A stretch of 48,076 bases of DNA, taken from contig CAMKMD010000027.1 in assembly GCA_946413815.1 (NCBI GenBank), positions 1 through 48,076 on the forward strand, given 5' to 3'. This DNA comes from an uncultured Ruminococcus sp. (lineage in GTDB: Bacteria; Bacillota; Clostridia; Oscillospirales; Ruminococcaceae). Shown here one piece after another: positions 7,663 to 17,060 of the stretch (position 1 is its first letter; every line of letters begins with the position of its first letter). The position numbers and the translations under genes are program-made. The notes beneath the pieces were generated by a model, which was given only the letters and a program-made list of their open reading frames with translations, was not told the origin of the DNA and searched no databases.

Positions 7663-8781
7663 ATGCTTGCAGAACGATTCATTGATATCATAGGAGCGGA
7701 TTTCTACACGGGAGTTCCGGACAGCGCTCTCCGCGGGCTCTGTGACTGCCTTTACGACCGCTACGGCACGGACGGAAGGCATCATCTTATCGGAGCAAAT
7801 GAGGGCAACTGCGCCGCCGCTGCCGCCGGATACCATCTTGCGACAGGTAAGCTGCCGGTAGTATATATGCAGAATTCAGGGGAGGGAAACATCATCAACC
7901 CCTTTGCGAGTCTGCTGAGCGAAAAGGTCTACGGTATACCGGTGCTGTTCGTAATAGGATGGCGGGGTGAGCCGGGAATACACGATGAACCGCAGCACAT
8001 ACTCCAGGGAGAAAAAACTCTCACACTACTGGAGGCTCTTGATATACCGTATAAGATAATCAGCCGCGAAACTTCGGAAGAAGAACTGCTCCTTTATCTC
8101 GGGGAGCTGAAGTCATGCCTCATGGAAGGCAGGCAGGCGGCCTTTGTTATACGCAGCGGCGCTCTTGAGTACAGCAGGAAAGTGAAGTACACAAACACAT
8201 ATACTCTCACACGGGAGGAAGCCATAAGGCTTATCACAGCGGTGACTGGAGATGATCCAGTAATAGCAACAACAGGCAAGGCCGGACGTGAGCTTTTCGA
8301 GATACGTGAGTCTTTGGGCCGGGATCACAGCCGTGATTTCCTTACAGTCGGCTCTATGGGGCACTGCTCCTCCATTGCTCTCGGTGTCGCGCTGAATACG
8401 GGGAGAAAGGTATGGTGTATAGACGGCGACGGGGCGGTGTTAATGCACATGGGGGCAATGTCCGTCATAGGCGCACAGTCACCCCCGAATCTGGTGCATA
8501 TCGTTATAAACAACGAAGCTCATGAGTCGGTGGGCGGTATGCCCACATCGGCAGGCAATACAGACCTTGCAGCAATAGCAGCAGCCTGCGGCTACCGTAA
8601 TACCTGCCGTGTTCAGACGGCAGAGGAGCTCAGTGAAGCCCTTGCAGAAGCAAAGGGTAGCGGCGTGCTGACATTTATCGAGGTTTGTACAGCCATAGGA
8701 GCAAGAGCTGATCTCGGCCGGCCCACGACTTCGCCGGCGGAAAACAAGGCTGCGTTCATGTCGCATCTTAAAAGCATATAA
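7663..8781 (+). CDS. ppd: Phosphonopyruvate decarboxylase
   Basis: A 372-residue thiamine diphosphate enzyme that decarboxylates phosphonopyruvate to phosphonoacetaldehyde, the irreversible step that pulls the unfavourable PEP mutase reaction forward. The N-terminal half has the catalytic glutamate region ANEGNCAAAAAGYHLATG (45-62), MQNSGEGN (69-76) and GWRGEPG. The C-terminal half has the ThDP/magnesium motif beginning GDGAVLMHMGAM and ending with INNEAHESVGG. Length and motifs match the family. AGGAGG lies eight to nine bases upstream of the ATG. It is the last gene of the operon and is followed at once by a strong terminator. Confidence 0.93.
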   Translation: MLAERFIDIIGADFYTGVPDSALRGLCDCLYDRYGTDGRHHLIGANEGNCAAAAAGYHLATGKLPVVYMQNSGEGNIINPFASLLSEKVYGIPVLFVIGWRGEPGIHDEPQHILQGEKTLTLLEALDIPYKIISRETSEEELLLYLGELKSCLMEGRQAAFVIRSGALEYSRKVKYTNTYTLTREEAIRLITAVTGDDPVIATTGKAGRELFEIRESLGRDHSRDFLTVGSMGHCSSIALGVALNTGRKVWCIDGDGAVLMHMGAMSVIGAQSPPNLVHIVINNEAHESVGGMPTSAGNTDLAAIAAACGYRNTCRVQTAEELSEALAEAKGSGVLTFIEVCTAIGARADLGRPTTSPAENKAAFMSHLKSI

Positions 8782-8785
8782 CAGG

Positions 8786-8825
8786 AAAACACCTCCCGAT
8801 GTGTGAACTCCGGGAGGTGTTTTTA
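8786..8825 (+). terminator. Terminator of the phosphonate operon
   Basis: Inverted repeat ACACCTCCCG / CGGGAGGTGT (8789-8820) followed by a T run at 8820-8824, starting five bases after the decarboxylase stop. Confidence 0.88.
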
Positions 8826-8832
8826 TGCCTGT

Positions 8833-8863
8833 AAAAAAGAAACCGTCCCGAAGGACGGCTTCT
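8833..8863 (-). terminator. Terminator of the secreted-protein operon
   Basis: On the minus strand GCCGTCC-TTCG-GGACGGT closes with a stable UUCG tetraloop and is followed by TTTCTTTTTT. It lies just beyond the stop at 8873, back to back with the previous terminator. Confidence 0.88.
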
Positions 8864-8872
8864 CTTATGGTG

Positions 8873-11800
8873 TCAGTGTACGAATCTTCCTATAAGTGAC
8901 ATGATCTGATCGAGCATTATCTGATAGGGATTCTTGGAGAACTCATCCAGCCAGTCCAGATCGTCGTAGTTCTGTTCCGGAGCAAGATGACTTGTGAGGG
9001 TATCGGTGGTATCTAATGCGTAAGTCTTGATGTCAAGGACCTTGCTGAGAGTCTCCAGCTTGCCTATGCTTGCGACACCGCAGAGGGCATCGAACTTGCA
9101 TCCGTTCCAGAGAGCCTTCATATAATCAAGTGTCTCGTTGATATTCTTGACTGTGAACTTTCTGAACTCATCAAGCTTTGCAGGGTCGCCTGTAGCGTAG
9201 TCGCATATCCAGAATACTGAATCGTAGTAGATCTGGAATGCTCTTCCCATTGCCTTTCCTGCATCGATAGCCTGGAGTGCGCCGCCGACCACTGTGGAAG
9301 GGCTCACGCAGTGGATCTTGAAGCTTGCCTGTACAAGGCTTACCGCAGAGAGTGCAAGGTTTACCTGGAAGAGGACCATGTTGGTCTTGAAGAGCATATC
9401 GAAGTCAAGGGTCTTTCCTCCTGCCGTGCCGTCAGAGAGCATATATGAAGTAACGCCCGTCCTGAGATCGGTAACGGTATAGGCTGTACCTGTCCAGGTA
9501 TCGATGGTGATATTCTGTGATACCAGTCTTACAGCATAGCCCTGGTTTACAAAGTCTCTTACCTCGTTCTTTACAGTCTCGCTGACGGTGCAGGTTTCCA
9601 GCTGTTCCTCAACGTCATCCTGGAAGATGTAAGGAGTGGGAATGTCGTTCTCAGCGGCAGCCTCGAATACCTTCAGTGTGGAGATACCGGTGAGCTGATC
9701 GTCGGTGAGCACCTCCCATACATTTCCTTCGTTGAGTGATTCGCTTGCGCATATAGCAGAATTGAAGCATATCTCGCTGCGCTTGTTGCCGTCGAAGCTT
9801 ACTGTTGAGAAGTTGTTGTATGCCGCATCGATGTAGAATGCACCGGTCTTGAGAGTATCGGTAAGGCCGAGTATATCATCGGTCTTGAACTCATAGCCCG
9901 TAAATGCAAGTCCCAGCTGTCTGTTGCGCTGAACGTTGTAAACGTGCTCGAGAGCTGCTGCATCGTTGTCGCAGAGTGCAAAGTAGTACTTGCCTGCGTA
10001 GTCGAGGAAGGAGCCGAGGATCTCGGGAGAAAGGGGATCCTTATTCTCTGCCTCCAGCTCTGCGCGCTTTACTCTTGCCTGTGCGAAATCCGCATCGCCG
10101 ACGGTTATTCTCTGATAGTCAAGGTTTATTGCGTATACGGAACCGCAGTATACATCATCTGTCAGGATGGTGGTGCCGCCGCCGTTGCGTACAGTGGTCA
10201 GCATCTTCTGCATTGTTCCGAGGGTCTGTGACTTCTTGCCTGTTACAACGACCGTTTCAGCAGCCGGATCGCTTATGTCTCTTGAGAGAACAAGCTCCGG
10301 TACAACCTTCATCATGTATGCGGGGACATCTGTCAGTGTGCCGTACTCTTCAAGCAGCTTTCTGTCAGTTTCGCCTGCGGGGACATAGTGAATGATTATC
10401 TGATCGTAGTAGAGCTCTGCAAGCGGCTTGTCAAGGAGAGTTTCGCCGTTTATCTCAACAGTGAGCCTGTCCTCTGCCTGAGTGCCGCTCACGTCAGCAA
10501 AGCGCTCCTCAACGGAGAGTACGTCATAGGGGAGAGTGACCGGCAGGTACACATCGGTATTCTCGATTATGCTTCTTGCATAGATCGTTGTTTTGTCGTT
10601 ATCCTTGTAGCCTTCGCGGTACATAGCCGGATACTTGTCTGCAAGCTCCTCTGCGTCCTTTATGACCTTTGCCTGATTCTCCGTGAAATTGTCATTGATC
10701 TCAGCACTTTCCACATTCAGTTCCTTGAATGCAGGGTCGAGGGGGATCCAAAGAGGATCGCCGGCCATATTGCCTGCGCCGCGGTAATCGGTGTAGGGGA
10801 TATATGCCTCAGTCCATACGTGCTCCATTAGGTAGCCGGTAACCGTGCCGTTGTTGGTAACGCTCTTGACATCCTTGTAGCGTGCGGAGAGTATGCGTCC
10901 TGCGCTCTCTGCATCGGAAGCGCCGGTAATGGCAACTGCCTGATCTGCTGTTATCTGAACGTGTCCCTTTACAAAGCGTGCTGGTATACCGATGGTTCTG
11001 AGCATCTGTATCAGCAGAGCGGACTGGTCAACATCGTTTCCACCCAGTTGTTCAAGAGTAACAAGAGCGCCCTTCTTTGAACCTGCATAAGCCTCGTAGG
11101 AGATGCTGTTGCGGACATATTTGTATATCTCGTTTGCACTGCCGAGCTCCTTTGCCATATCGGCAACACTCTCAGGTATCTCTGCGCTGAGGTACTCTGA
11201 ATAGTCAGCCCCGGTATTGCCGGAAGGTATGTTTGTACCGGCAGCAACTGTTGTATTGTCAGCCTGCTTTGTTGAAGCGGCCGCAGCAGTAGTCTTGTTC
11301 TCCTGCTTTGCTGTGGTCTTGGCAGCGGCAGTGGTCTTGTCTGCCTGCTTTGTAGAAGCAGCCGCAGCAGTAGTCTTGTTCTCCTGCTTTGCTGTGGTCT
11401 TGGCAGCAGCAGTAGTCTTGCTCTCTGCCTTTGCTGTAGTTTTCGGAGCGGCAGTTGTTTTTGCAGCCTCCTTTGTAGCAGCTGCGGTGGCAGCAGTAGT
11501 TTCCTTGGAAGGTGCCTTGGTTGCTGCCTCAGTTGACTCAGGCTCCTTTATCGCAGCTGCGGAGTTGGCAGCCGCATTTGAGCGGTGAAATGGAGTATCA
11601 CCGTATACGGTCTTTTCGATCAGCTCCATATCGCCGTCCTCAGCCTGTCCGTGCCTTACTCTGTCAACAGCTGCAAGAGCCTCGGCAGCTCTGGCACGTA
11701 CCTGTATCTCGAATGTTTCACGGCGCTGCTTCAGTTCGGGATCATTGCCGGTATAGGCAGTCGCATCAAGCTTTTCAAGCTCTGACCGGATGTATTCCGT

Positions 11801-12076
11801 GAGTTCATCAGTGCTGGCGAGTATCTCTGCGCTGTCTTTTTCCTTTACGGCATTGCCCAGCTGTATCACAGCAGCTTCTTCATAAGCAGGTGTGTAGGGA
11901 ACTGCCACCGGGTCTTCCTTCTCCCCGTCAAAGAGGTCTGCAGGGACGAAAGGCTCCCTTGTGAGACGGTCATACTCTCTTATCTGGCCGTAGCCGCTGC
12001 TCATTGTGACTGACGACAGCATAACTCCGGCAAGAATACCTGAGATGATCCTTGCTTTCTTATTCATTATTCTCAT
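8873..12076 (-). CDS. Secreted transglutaminase-fold protein with Lys/Thr/Ala repeat linker
   Basis: A secreted protein of about 1067 residues. The N terminus is a signal peptide (positive NKKAR then a hydrophobic stretch). A low-complexity Ala/Thr/Lys linker (about residues 180-285) contains two exact 27-residue repeats. It is followed by a transglutaminase-like domain (about 295-450) with GIPARFVKG, EHVWTEAYIP and LWIPLDP blocks. Where active family members have cysteine, this one reads GNDVDQSALL, so the catalytic cysteine is missing while the histidine and aspartate remain. The downstream 600 residues are unrecognised. The gene overlaps the end of the upstream toroid/dockerin gene. Of three in-frame ATGs I choose 12076, nine bases after AAGGGAG. 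The two proteins are probably exported together and may act as a pair. Confidence 0.85.
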   Translation of the reverse strand: MRIMNKKARIISGILAGVMLSSVTMSSGYGQIREYDRLTREPFVPADLFDGEKEDPVAVPYTPAYEEAAVIQLGNAVKEKDSAEILASTDELTEYIRSELEKLDATAYTGNDPELKQRRETFEIQVRARAAEALAAVDRVRHGQAEDGDMELIEKTVYGDTPFHRSNAAANSAAAIKEPESTEAATKAPSKETTAATAAATKEAAKTTAAPKTTAKAESKTTAAAKTTAKQENKTTAAAASTKQADKTTAAAKTTAKQENKTTAAAASTKQADNTTVAAGTNIPSGNTGADYSEYLSAEIPESVADMAKELGSANEIYKYVRNSISYEAYAGSKKGALVTLEQLGGNDVDQSALLIQMLRTIGIPARFVKGHVQITADQAVAITGASDAESAGRILSARYKDVKSVTNNGTVTGYLMEHVWTEAYIPYTDYRGAGNMAGDPLWIPLDPAFKELNVESAEINDNFTENQAKVIKDAEELADKYPAMYREGYKDNDKTTIYARSIIENTDVYLPVTLPYDVLSVEERFADVSGTQAEDRLTVEINGETLLDKPLAELYYDQIIIHYVPAGETDRKLLEEYGTLTDVPAYMMKVVPELVLSRDISDPAAETVVVTGKKSQTLGTMQKMLTTVRNGGGTTILTDDVYCGSVYAINLDYQRITVGDADFAQARVKRAELEAENKDPLSPEILGSFLDYAGKYYFALCDNDAAALEHVYNVQRNRQLGLAFTGYEFKTDDILGLTDTLKTGAFYIDAAYNNFSTVSFDGNKRSEICFNSAICASESLNEGNVWEVLTDDQLTGISTLKVFEAAAENDIPTPYIFQDDVEEQLETCTVSETVKNEVRDFVNQGYAVRLVSQNITIDTWTGTAYTVTDLRTGVTSYMLSDGTAGGKTLDFDMLFKTNMVLFQVNLALSAVSLVQASFKIHCVSPSTVVGGALQAIDAGKAMGRAFQIYYDSVFWICDYATGDPAKLDEFRKFTVKNINETLDYMKALWNGCKFDALCGVASIGKLETLSKVLDIKTYALDTTDTLTSHLAPEQNYDDLDWLDEFSKNPYQIMLDQIMSLIGRFVH
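11258..11419 (-). repeat. 81-bp coding tandem repeat (two copies)
   Basis: Two adjacent 81-bp units (11258-11338 and 11339-11419) encode the same 27-residue Lys/Thr/Ala/Gln unit twice in the linker of the transglutaminase-fold protein. Near-identity at the DNA level (for example the CTTGTTCTCC string at 11294 and 11375) points to recent duplication or slippage. Confidence 0.8.
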
Positions 12077-15000
12077 TACTGTCATCTCCCTTCATCTGAG
12101 CCATACCTTCCTCACGGCCTGCAACAGCCGCATTCCAGCCCTTCTCTCTGTCAGTCTCACCTGTGGACATAATGGAGTAGTAGGCGAGGATGGAACTTGC
12201 GTCGGCGGAATCGATCTGCCTCTCTGACTTCTTTGCGATGTGGTTTTCCTCGGAATATACATCCTTGTCTACGTCTGCAAGGAATGCAGCAAGCTCCTCG
12301 GGATCGTAGTCCTTTACAGATGATGCTTCCTTGAGGATGTTTGTTTCCTCTGGCTTTCCGCCTGTGGATATCTGTGCATAGTAGTTGAGTACTGCGGAGG
12401 CATCGACTGAATCTGCAATATTGTTCAGGTCGGCGTCTCCCTTGACTCCGATAAATGCCTTGAATCCGGCCTGTGTACCGTCCTTCATAATGAGTGGCTT
12501 TCCGTCGTAGTATACCTTGATATTATAGGTGAAGTCCTTCTGATCTTCATCATAGACATCATGAGGACTGGTCTTTTCCTTCTTCTCGTCTTTGAGAACG
12601 AGCTTGTCAGGATCGAGCTCCTGTGTGCTGGTCTGACCGCCTGCGATGACAGTCAGCCTGACCTCGCTCAGGATATCCTTGCTGAAGTCTCTGTGATCGT
12701 GGTTGAAGAAGAATGCCTTATCGGGTATTTCGCCGTCTGCAAATACTGCATCGGGGATGACCTCTGTGTTCTCTTCTACAGAGAATACAGCTGTATCTTT
12801 AGCAAGCTCCCTGCCGTCCTGCATAACTACTGCAACAGCGCTGTAGTCGCCGGCCTTGAGGGTGCGTGCGGCGATAGCATCGGAGAAGTCGATATCAGCC
12901 TCGGGATTCATGGAGCTGATATCTCTTGTGAAGGACGCAACCGACTTCTTTGCTGAGTCGTACACACTGATCTCCAGTGTAAGATCGTTTTCCACCAGGG
13001 TTGCGCTCTGGTTGAATACTACGCTCTTCAGGTTGACAGGGTCTGTAACATCGTATACCTTTTTGTCGCTGGAAATCGTGTCACTGATGCTTTTTTCGCC
13101 TGCGATCTTGAATACTGCCTCAGCGCTTGCGAGGATCCTGTCCTCCTTGGACCAGATGATGACAGCCTTGTATCTGCCGTGCTGATCTGCGGGGATATCC
13201 CATGTTCCGCTGAATGCAAGAGCCTTGTCAGCTGTGAGCTGTGTCTCGGTCTTCTCTGATACGGTTGCTGTGGGATTGTCGAATTCGTCGCGTATCTCAA
13301 CTGTACAGTCTGCTGTAAGCCCGATGAGCTTTGAGACGGAAGAAGCATTTATCTTCACTGTCTCTCCGGGAGCATAGTCCGTCTTGTCTGTCCTGATAGT
13401 TGCGTTCAGGTCAAGTGCGGCAACAGGGAGGATGGTCTCCTCGCTTACGTTGTTTGCCTTGTCCACAGCGAATACATGGATGTAGGAATCCGCGTCAAGG
13501 TCGGCAGTACTGATCTTTATGGAAGCATTGCCGTTCTTGTCGGCAGCTGTGATGTTCTGTACCTTTTCGTTGTTCTCATCGTATTCGATAAGTTCCGGGT
13601 CGGGCTTGTCGGAGGGGCTTACTGCTGCTACGAAGCCTGCAAGACCGCTGATCGCCTCATGGGTAAAGGTCTCGGAGGATACGCTCTTGCCGCTCTCGCT
13701 GTAGGGAACGCCCACCAGATTGTAATCATATGTTGTGCCGTTATCCTTTGAGCCTGCCTTTACGGTGATAACGCCGGAAGCAATGGAGCTTTCTGCTGCT
13801 GGCTTGTCAGGTGCTGCAAGGTCGTAGAAGGACTTGTCAACTGCAGAGGTGGCCTCTGTGAGCTGATAGAGATAGAAGATGGTATTTGCAAGTACCTTTC
13901 TCTCGTCGTCGCTTGCAGAGCCGTTGCTGTCGCCGGTCTGTATCATACCGAGGTTATTCTTGGTTGAAAGATAGAAGTTGGAGTGTGCTCCGCTCTCAGG
14001 GTCAATGAGCTGATTAGCGTTGAGCGTCATCCACTCCGTTGCATCGTACTTTCCACCGATATACTGACCGTAGGAATGTGTCTGTGGAATTGTGAGCGTA
14101 CCTCTTATCTCCCAGGGGTAGTTCGTGAGAGTACCGAGCTTGACAACTGATACGCTGCTTGATCTCCATACGGTGCTGTCGTTGATGACAAGAAGTCCGA
14201 GCTGGTCTGCAAATTTACAGAAGTTCTTATGGCCGAAGGTCTCGCATACTGTATCGTGACCGAAGAGTATACCTCTTCCGCTGTCAGCGAAATCCTGCAT
14301 CACCTTATAGGATGCATCCGAAAGATCCTTGTGGTCGTTGCAGTCCCATGCACCGAAGTATACAACATCATACTTCCAGCTGCCGTCACTGTTGAGCATA
14401 TAGGTCTCAGGTGCATTGTTGAAATCGTTGATATATACAGTGCCGATATCGAAGATATCCTTACCTGCGGGTGTATCCTCATTCTCAAGAGGCTCCTTCA
14501 TCCATTCCTCGAATATGGAGCCGTAGCCCTTGCCGGAGCTTCCGGCGGGGTATACATTGAGTACACGGATATGATCGGATTCATTCCAGATCGGGCGCTT
14601 CTCCCAGCCCTTGCCTTCCTCGCGGCGGTAGAGCTGATAGTTATACTGCTCATGCTCAGTGCTGATATTGTTCCACTTCATATCAACATAGGAACCGTCC
14701 TCACTCTTCTCACAGATGAAAACAAGATCCTGGACTGGCTTGGAGATGATCTCAACTGTCTTTTCGCCCTCGGCGATCTTGTTGCCGTCCATGTCGGTGA
14801 GAGTTGCGGTAACAGTGATCTTGCCGGGCTTGTCAGCAGGGAAGGATATGATCTCGTCTGACTGGAACTTCGGAACTACCTGATGTACTCCCTCAGTCTT
14901 CTTGGCAGACTCTGCGGCAAGATCCTGTGCAGGTAGCGTGATCTCCGCACTTTCCTCGCTGATGACCTCTTCTCCGGAAACAGCCTTGAATGTAAGGGTG

Positions 15001-16799
15001 CCGGTGAAGTCAGCGTTGGAGTCGTAAACGAGGGATGCCTTGCCGGAGATCAATGTATCCTGACCGGCATAGACCATCATATTGCTGAGTACGGGGGAGA
15101 ACCACTTGATGTCGCAGTAATCCGGAGCCTCTGTCGGGGGCTCTGTCGGCGGCTCCTCTGTACCGGCGGGATCTGTGGGCTTTGTGGGATCCTCAGTGGG
15201 CGGCTCGGTCTCAGGCTGAGGCGCTTCGATTATCTCATAGTCATAGACCGAGGTGAAGAGCACCTTGCCCTCATAGCTGCACTCAGACTTGAAGGTGTAT
15301 ACGCCTGTTGCGTCTGCGGGGATGTCAACTGACAGAAGCTCGGCAGTCTGGTAGATGCTGTTCATCCTGAGGCTGCAGTTCTGGGTGTTTTCCTTGATGA
15401 GCTTGTCATCCTTGTAGACACCGGTCTTCAGCTGTGCTGTGATATCCTTGTTTGCAGCGTAGGCGATCTTTCCGGTGGCAGTTACCGTTGAGGGGATGCC
15501 TTCCATTCCGCAGGTGCTGTCAAGGGATATCTCATAGCCGCTTATCTCTGCAGCGCTTGTGACGGTCTTTCCGCCCTCGATGGTGATGTCGAATACTTCG
15601 CGCTTGATTACGGTATCACCGTCACAAAGGTCGATAAAGGCCTTGAGGCCGCTGCCGGCTTCATCGATGAGACGGAAGGTACCTGCCTCTGCCTGCATGG
15701 ATGTCTGCTCGGGGTCAACAGTGATGTTTACAGAATTCTCGTAAACCTTCTTGTCGCCGTTCTCAACAGTCATGCGGAGTATGTATTCACCGGATGTTGT
15801 AGCATTGTAGGCGATATCAGTGACTGCTGTTACAGTCTGAGCCTCGCCGGACTTGCCGGTGTTGGTGCTGAGCTCTGACTTGACAGCGGTGAACTGTATC
15901 ATATTTTCAGGACTGAGCATTTTCAGCAACCTGACGGCGACCTGAGTGCAGTGAACGCTGTCTGCAAAGCTGCCGTCCTTCTTCTGTTCGGCACTCAGCT
16001 TTTCGAGAAGGTCAGCAGGACTGTCGCTGTTACCGTACTGATAAAGAGCCATATCACGCCAGAGGGCGGCTTCCATGTCCTTTTCGGTGTAGGTTGCAGG
16101 TGCGGACTTTTCCAGGTATTCCACCATGGGAGCAAGTCTCTCATCCGGCTTGTAATCGGCTGCACCAGTCTTCTTGTCATAGAGACAGATATCGTACACA
16201 GCCATAGCGGTAAGGATATCGTTTCCTTCCGAACCGGAGTTGTAGGAGAGGGAACCGTCCTCGTTCACCTGAGAGAAGATGTACTCAACGGCGTCTCTGG
16301 CCTGCGTATAGCAGTATTTACTGCCGGACTCATACTGGGCGAGAAAGTCGAACACGAGAAGTGTGTCGTATACATCGCTGGAGTATGTTGTCGTGATGCC
16401 CCAGCCTCCGTCAGGATTCTGTTCCTTTGTAATCAGGTCCTGGATCTTTGATGTATCCATGTATGCTGCGGCCTGTCTTGCTATCATATCAGTGTTGTCG
16501 GGCCTGAAGGCAGTCCCGATCCACTCGAACCATGCCCGGCAGTCGATACTGCTGTTTCCGGTCATCTTGATGATACTGATAGCGTCAAGTGTGTCATTGA
16601 TCGTCTTCGGGTCTCCGACACTTCCGTCGTCATTGCCGCGGCTTACTATGTAAGACTCACAGCCGCTTATCAGATCAGCATAAGCCGTTCTGAAATCAGC
16701 CAGCGACGATCGTGTCCCGGAGAGTCCGGAGACAGCACTGCAGTTTACAGTCATCACTGATGCTGCTATGACTGCAAGTGCCTTACTGACTCTTGTCAT
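12060..16799 (-). CDS. Giant secreted toroid / DUF5057 / dockerin-like protein
   Basis: A secreted protein of about 1579 residues. After the signal peptide come terpenoid-cyclase-like alpha/alpha toroid repeats (about residues 30-310), recognisable by the recurring NPDGGWG, NEDGSLSYN and KKDGSFADS turns. Beta-rich domains follow, then a Pro/Thr/Glu linker (about 530-565). A DUF5057-like, glutamine-amidotransferase-fold region (HIRVLNVYP, YDVVYFGAWDC, GRGILFGHDT) comes next, then more Ig-like domains. The C-terminal 140 residues contain two dockerin-type calcium loops (GDADLNNIADSVDASAVLNY and DVDKD...IDSADASSILAY) separated by a long insert. The start is taken at the second ATG (16799), eight bases after AGGAGG. 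The dockerin suggests attachment to a scaffoldin, but the insert makes its binding ability uncertain. No catalytic activity can be assigned. Confidence 0.85.
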   Translation of the reverse strand: MTRVSKALAVIAASVMTVNCSAVSGLSGTRSSLADFRTAYADLISGCESYIVSRGNDDGSVGDPKTINDTLDAISIIKMTGNSSIDCRAWFEWIGTAFRPDNTDMIARQAAAYMDTSKIQDLITKEQNPDGGWGITTTYSSDVYDTLLVFDFLAQYESGSKYCYTQARDAVEYIFSQVNEDGSLSYNSGSEGNDILTAMAVYDICLYDKKTGAADYKPDERLAPMVEYLEKSAPATYTEKDMEAALWRDMALYQYGNSDSPADLLEKLSAEQKKDGSFADSVHCTQVAVRLLKMLSPENMIQFTAVKSELSTNTGKSGEAQTVTAVTDIAYNATTSGEYILRMTVENGDKKVYENSVNITVDPEQTSMQAEAGTFRLIDEAGSGLKAFIDLCDGDTVIKREVFDITIEGGKTVTSAAEISGYEISLDSTCGMEGIPSTVTATGKIAYAANKDITAQLKTGVYKDDKLIKENTQNCSLRMNSIYQTAELLSVDIPADATGVYTFKSECSYEGKVLFTSVYDYEIIEAPQPETEPPTEDPTKPTDPAGTEEPPTEPPTEAPDYCDIKWFSPVLSNMMVYAGQDTLISGKASLVYDSNADFTGTLTFKAVSGEEVISEESAEITLPAQDLAAESAKKTEGVHQVVPKFQSDEIISFPADKPGKITVTATLTDMDGNKIAEGEKTVEIISKPVQDLVFICEKSEDGSYVDMKWNNISTEHEQYNYQLYRREEGKGWEKRPIWNESDHIRVLNVYPAGSSGKGYGSIFEEWMKEPLENEDTPAGKDIFDIGTVYINDFNNAPETYMLNSDGSWKYDVVYFGAWDCNDHKDLSDASYKVMQDFADSGRGILFGHDTVCETFGHKNFCKFADQLGLLVINDSTVWRSSSVSVVKLGTLTNYPWEIRGTLTIPQTHSYGQYIGGKYDATEWMTLNANQLIDPESGAHSNFYLSTKNNLGMIQTGDSNGSASDDERKVLANTIFYLYQLTEATSAVDKSFYDLAAPDKPAAESSIASGVITVKAGSKDNGTTYDYNLVGVPYSESGKSVSSETFTHEAISGLAGFVAAVSPSDKPDPELIEYDENNEKVQNITAADKNGNASIKISTADLDADSYIHVFAVDKANNVSEETILPVAALDLNATIRTDKTDYAPGETVKINASSVSKLIGLTADCTVEIRDEFDNPTATVSEKTETQLTADKALAFSGTWDIPADQHGRYKAVIIWSKEDRILASAEAVFKIAGEKSISDTISSDKKVYDVTDPVNLKSVVFNQSATLVENDLTLEISVYDSAKKSVASFTRDISSMNPEADIDFSDAIAARTLKAGDYSAVAVVMQDGRELAKDTAVFSVEENTEVIPDAVFADGEIPDKAFFFNHDHRDFSKDILSEVRLTVIAGGQTSTQELDPDKLVLKDEKKEKTSPHDVYDEDQKDFTYNIKVYYDGKPLIMKDGTQAGFKAFIGVKGDADLNNIADSVDASAVLNYYAQISTGGKPEETNILKEASSVKDYDPEELAAFLADVDKDVYSEENHIAKKSERQIDSADASSILAYYSIMSTGETDREKGWNAAVAGREEGMAQMKGDDSNENNE

Positions 16800-16847
16800 C
16801 TGCATTTCCTCCTTTTATACGGCCATGAACAGGCCGTTATTTTGTTT

Positions 16848-16876
16848 ATTATAACATATAAAGACATAAGTGTAAA
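16848..16876 (-). promoter_or_regulatory. Promoter of the toroid/transglutaminase operon
   Basis: On the minus strand TTTACA (16871-16876), 17 bases, TATAAT (16848-16853). The transcript would include a short ACGGCC/GGCCGT hairpin (16819-16837) just upstream of the ribosome binding site. Confidence 0.7.
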
Positions 16877-16999
16877 CATAAATGATCGTAAAATGTGTGC
16901 GTTTTGTGAAAATTTGTGAGTAATGACCAAATCCAGGAGCTTCAGCATAAGAACATGGAGGTGTATACAGTCATAGTGCGGGAATTTACCTGTATCACC

Positions 17000-17029
17000 T
17001 TGACTTGCGCTGCATGAACAGTGTATAAT
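17000..17029 (+). promoter_or_regulatory. Promoter of the pentapeptide-repeat gene
   Basis: TTGACT (17000-17005), an 18-base spacer and TATAAT (17024-17029), about 30 bases ahead of the start codon. Confidence 0.7.
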
Positions 17030-17060
17030 TGATTTAAACATGAACAGGGAGGAATGTGTT

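Noticed and set aside
11217..11588. Valine/alanine-rich plus-strand ORF
   Set aside because: It is the complement of the Lys/Thr/Ala repeat linker, and its regular look only mirrors those repeats.
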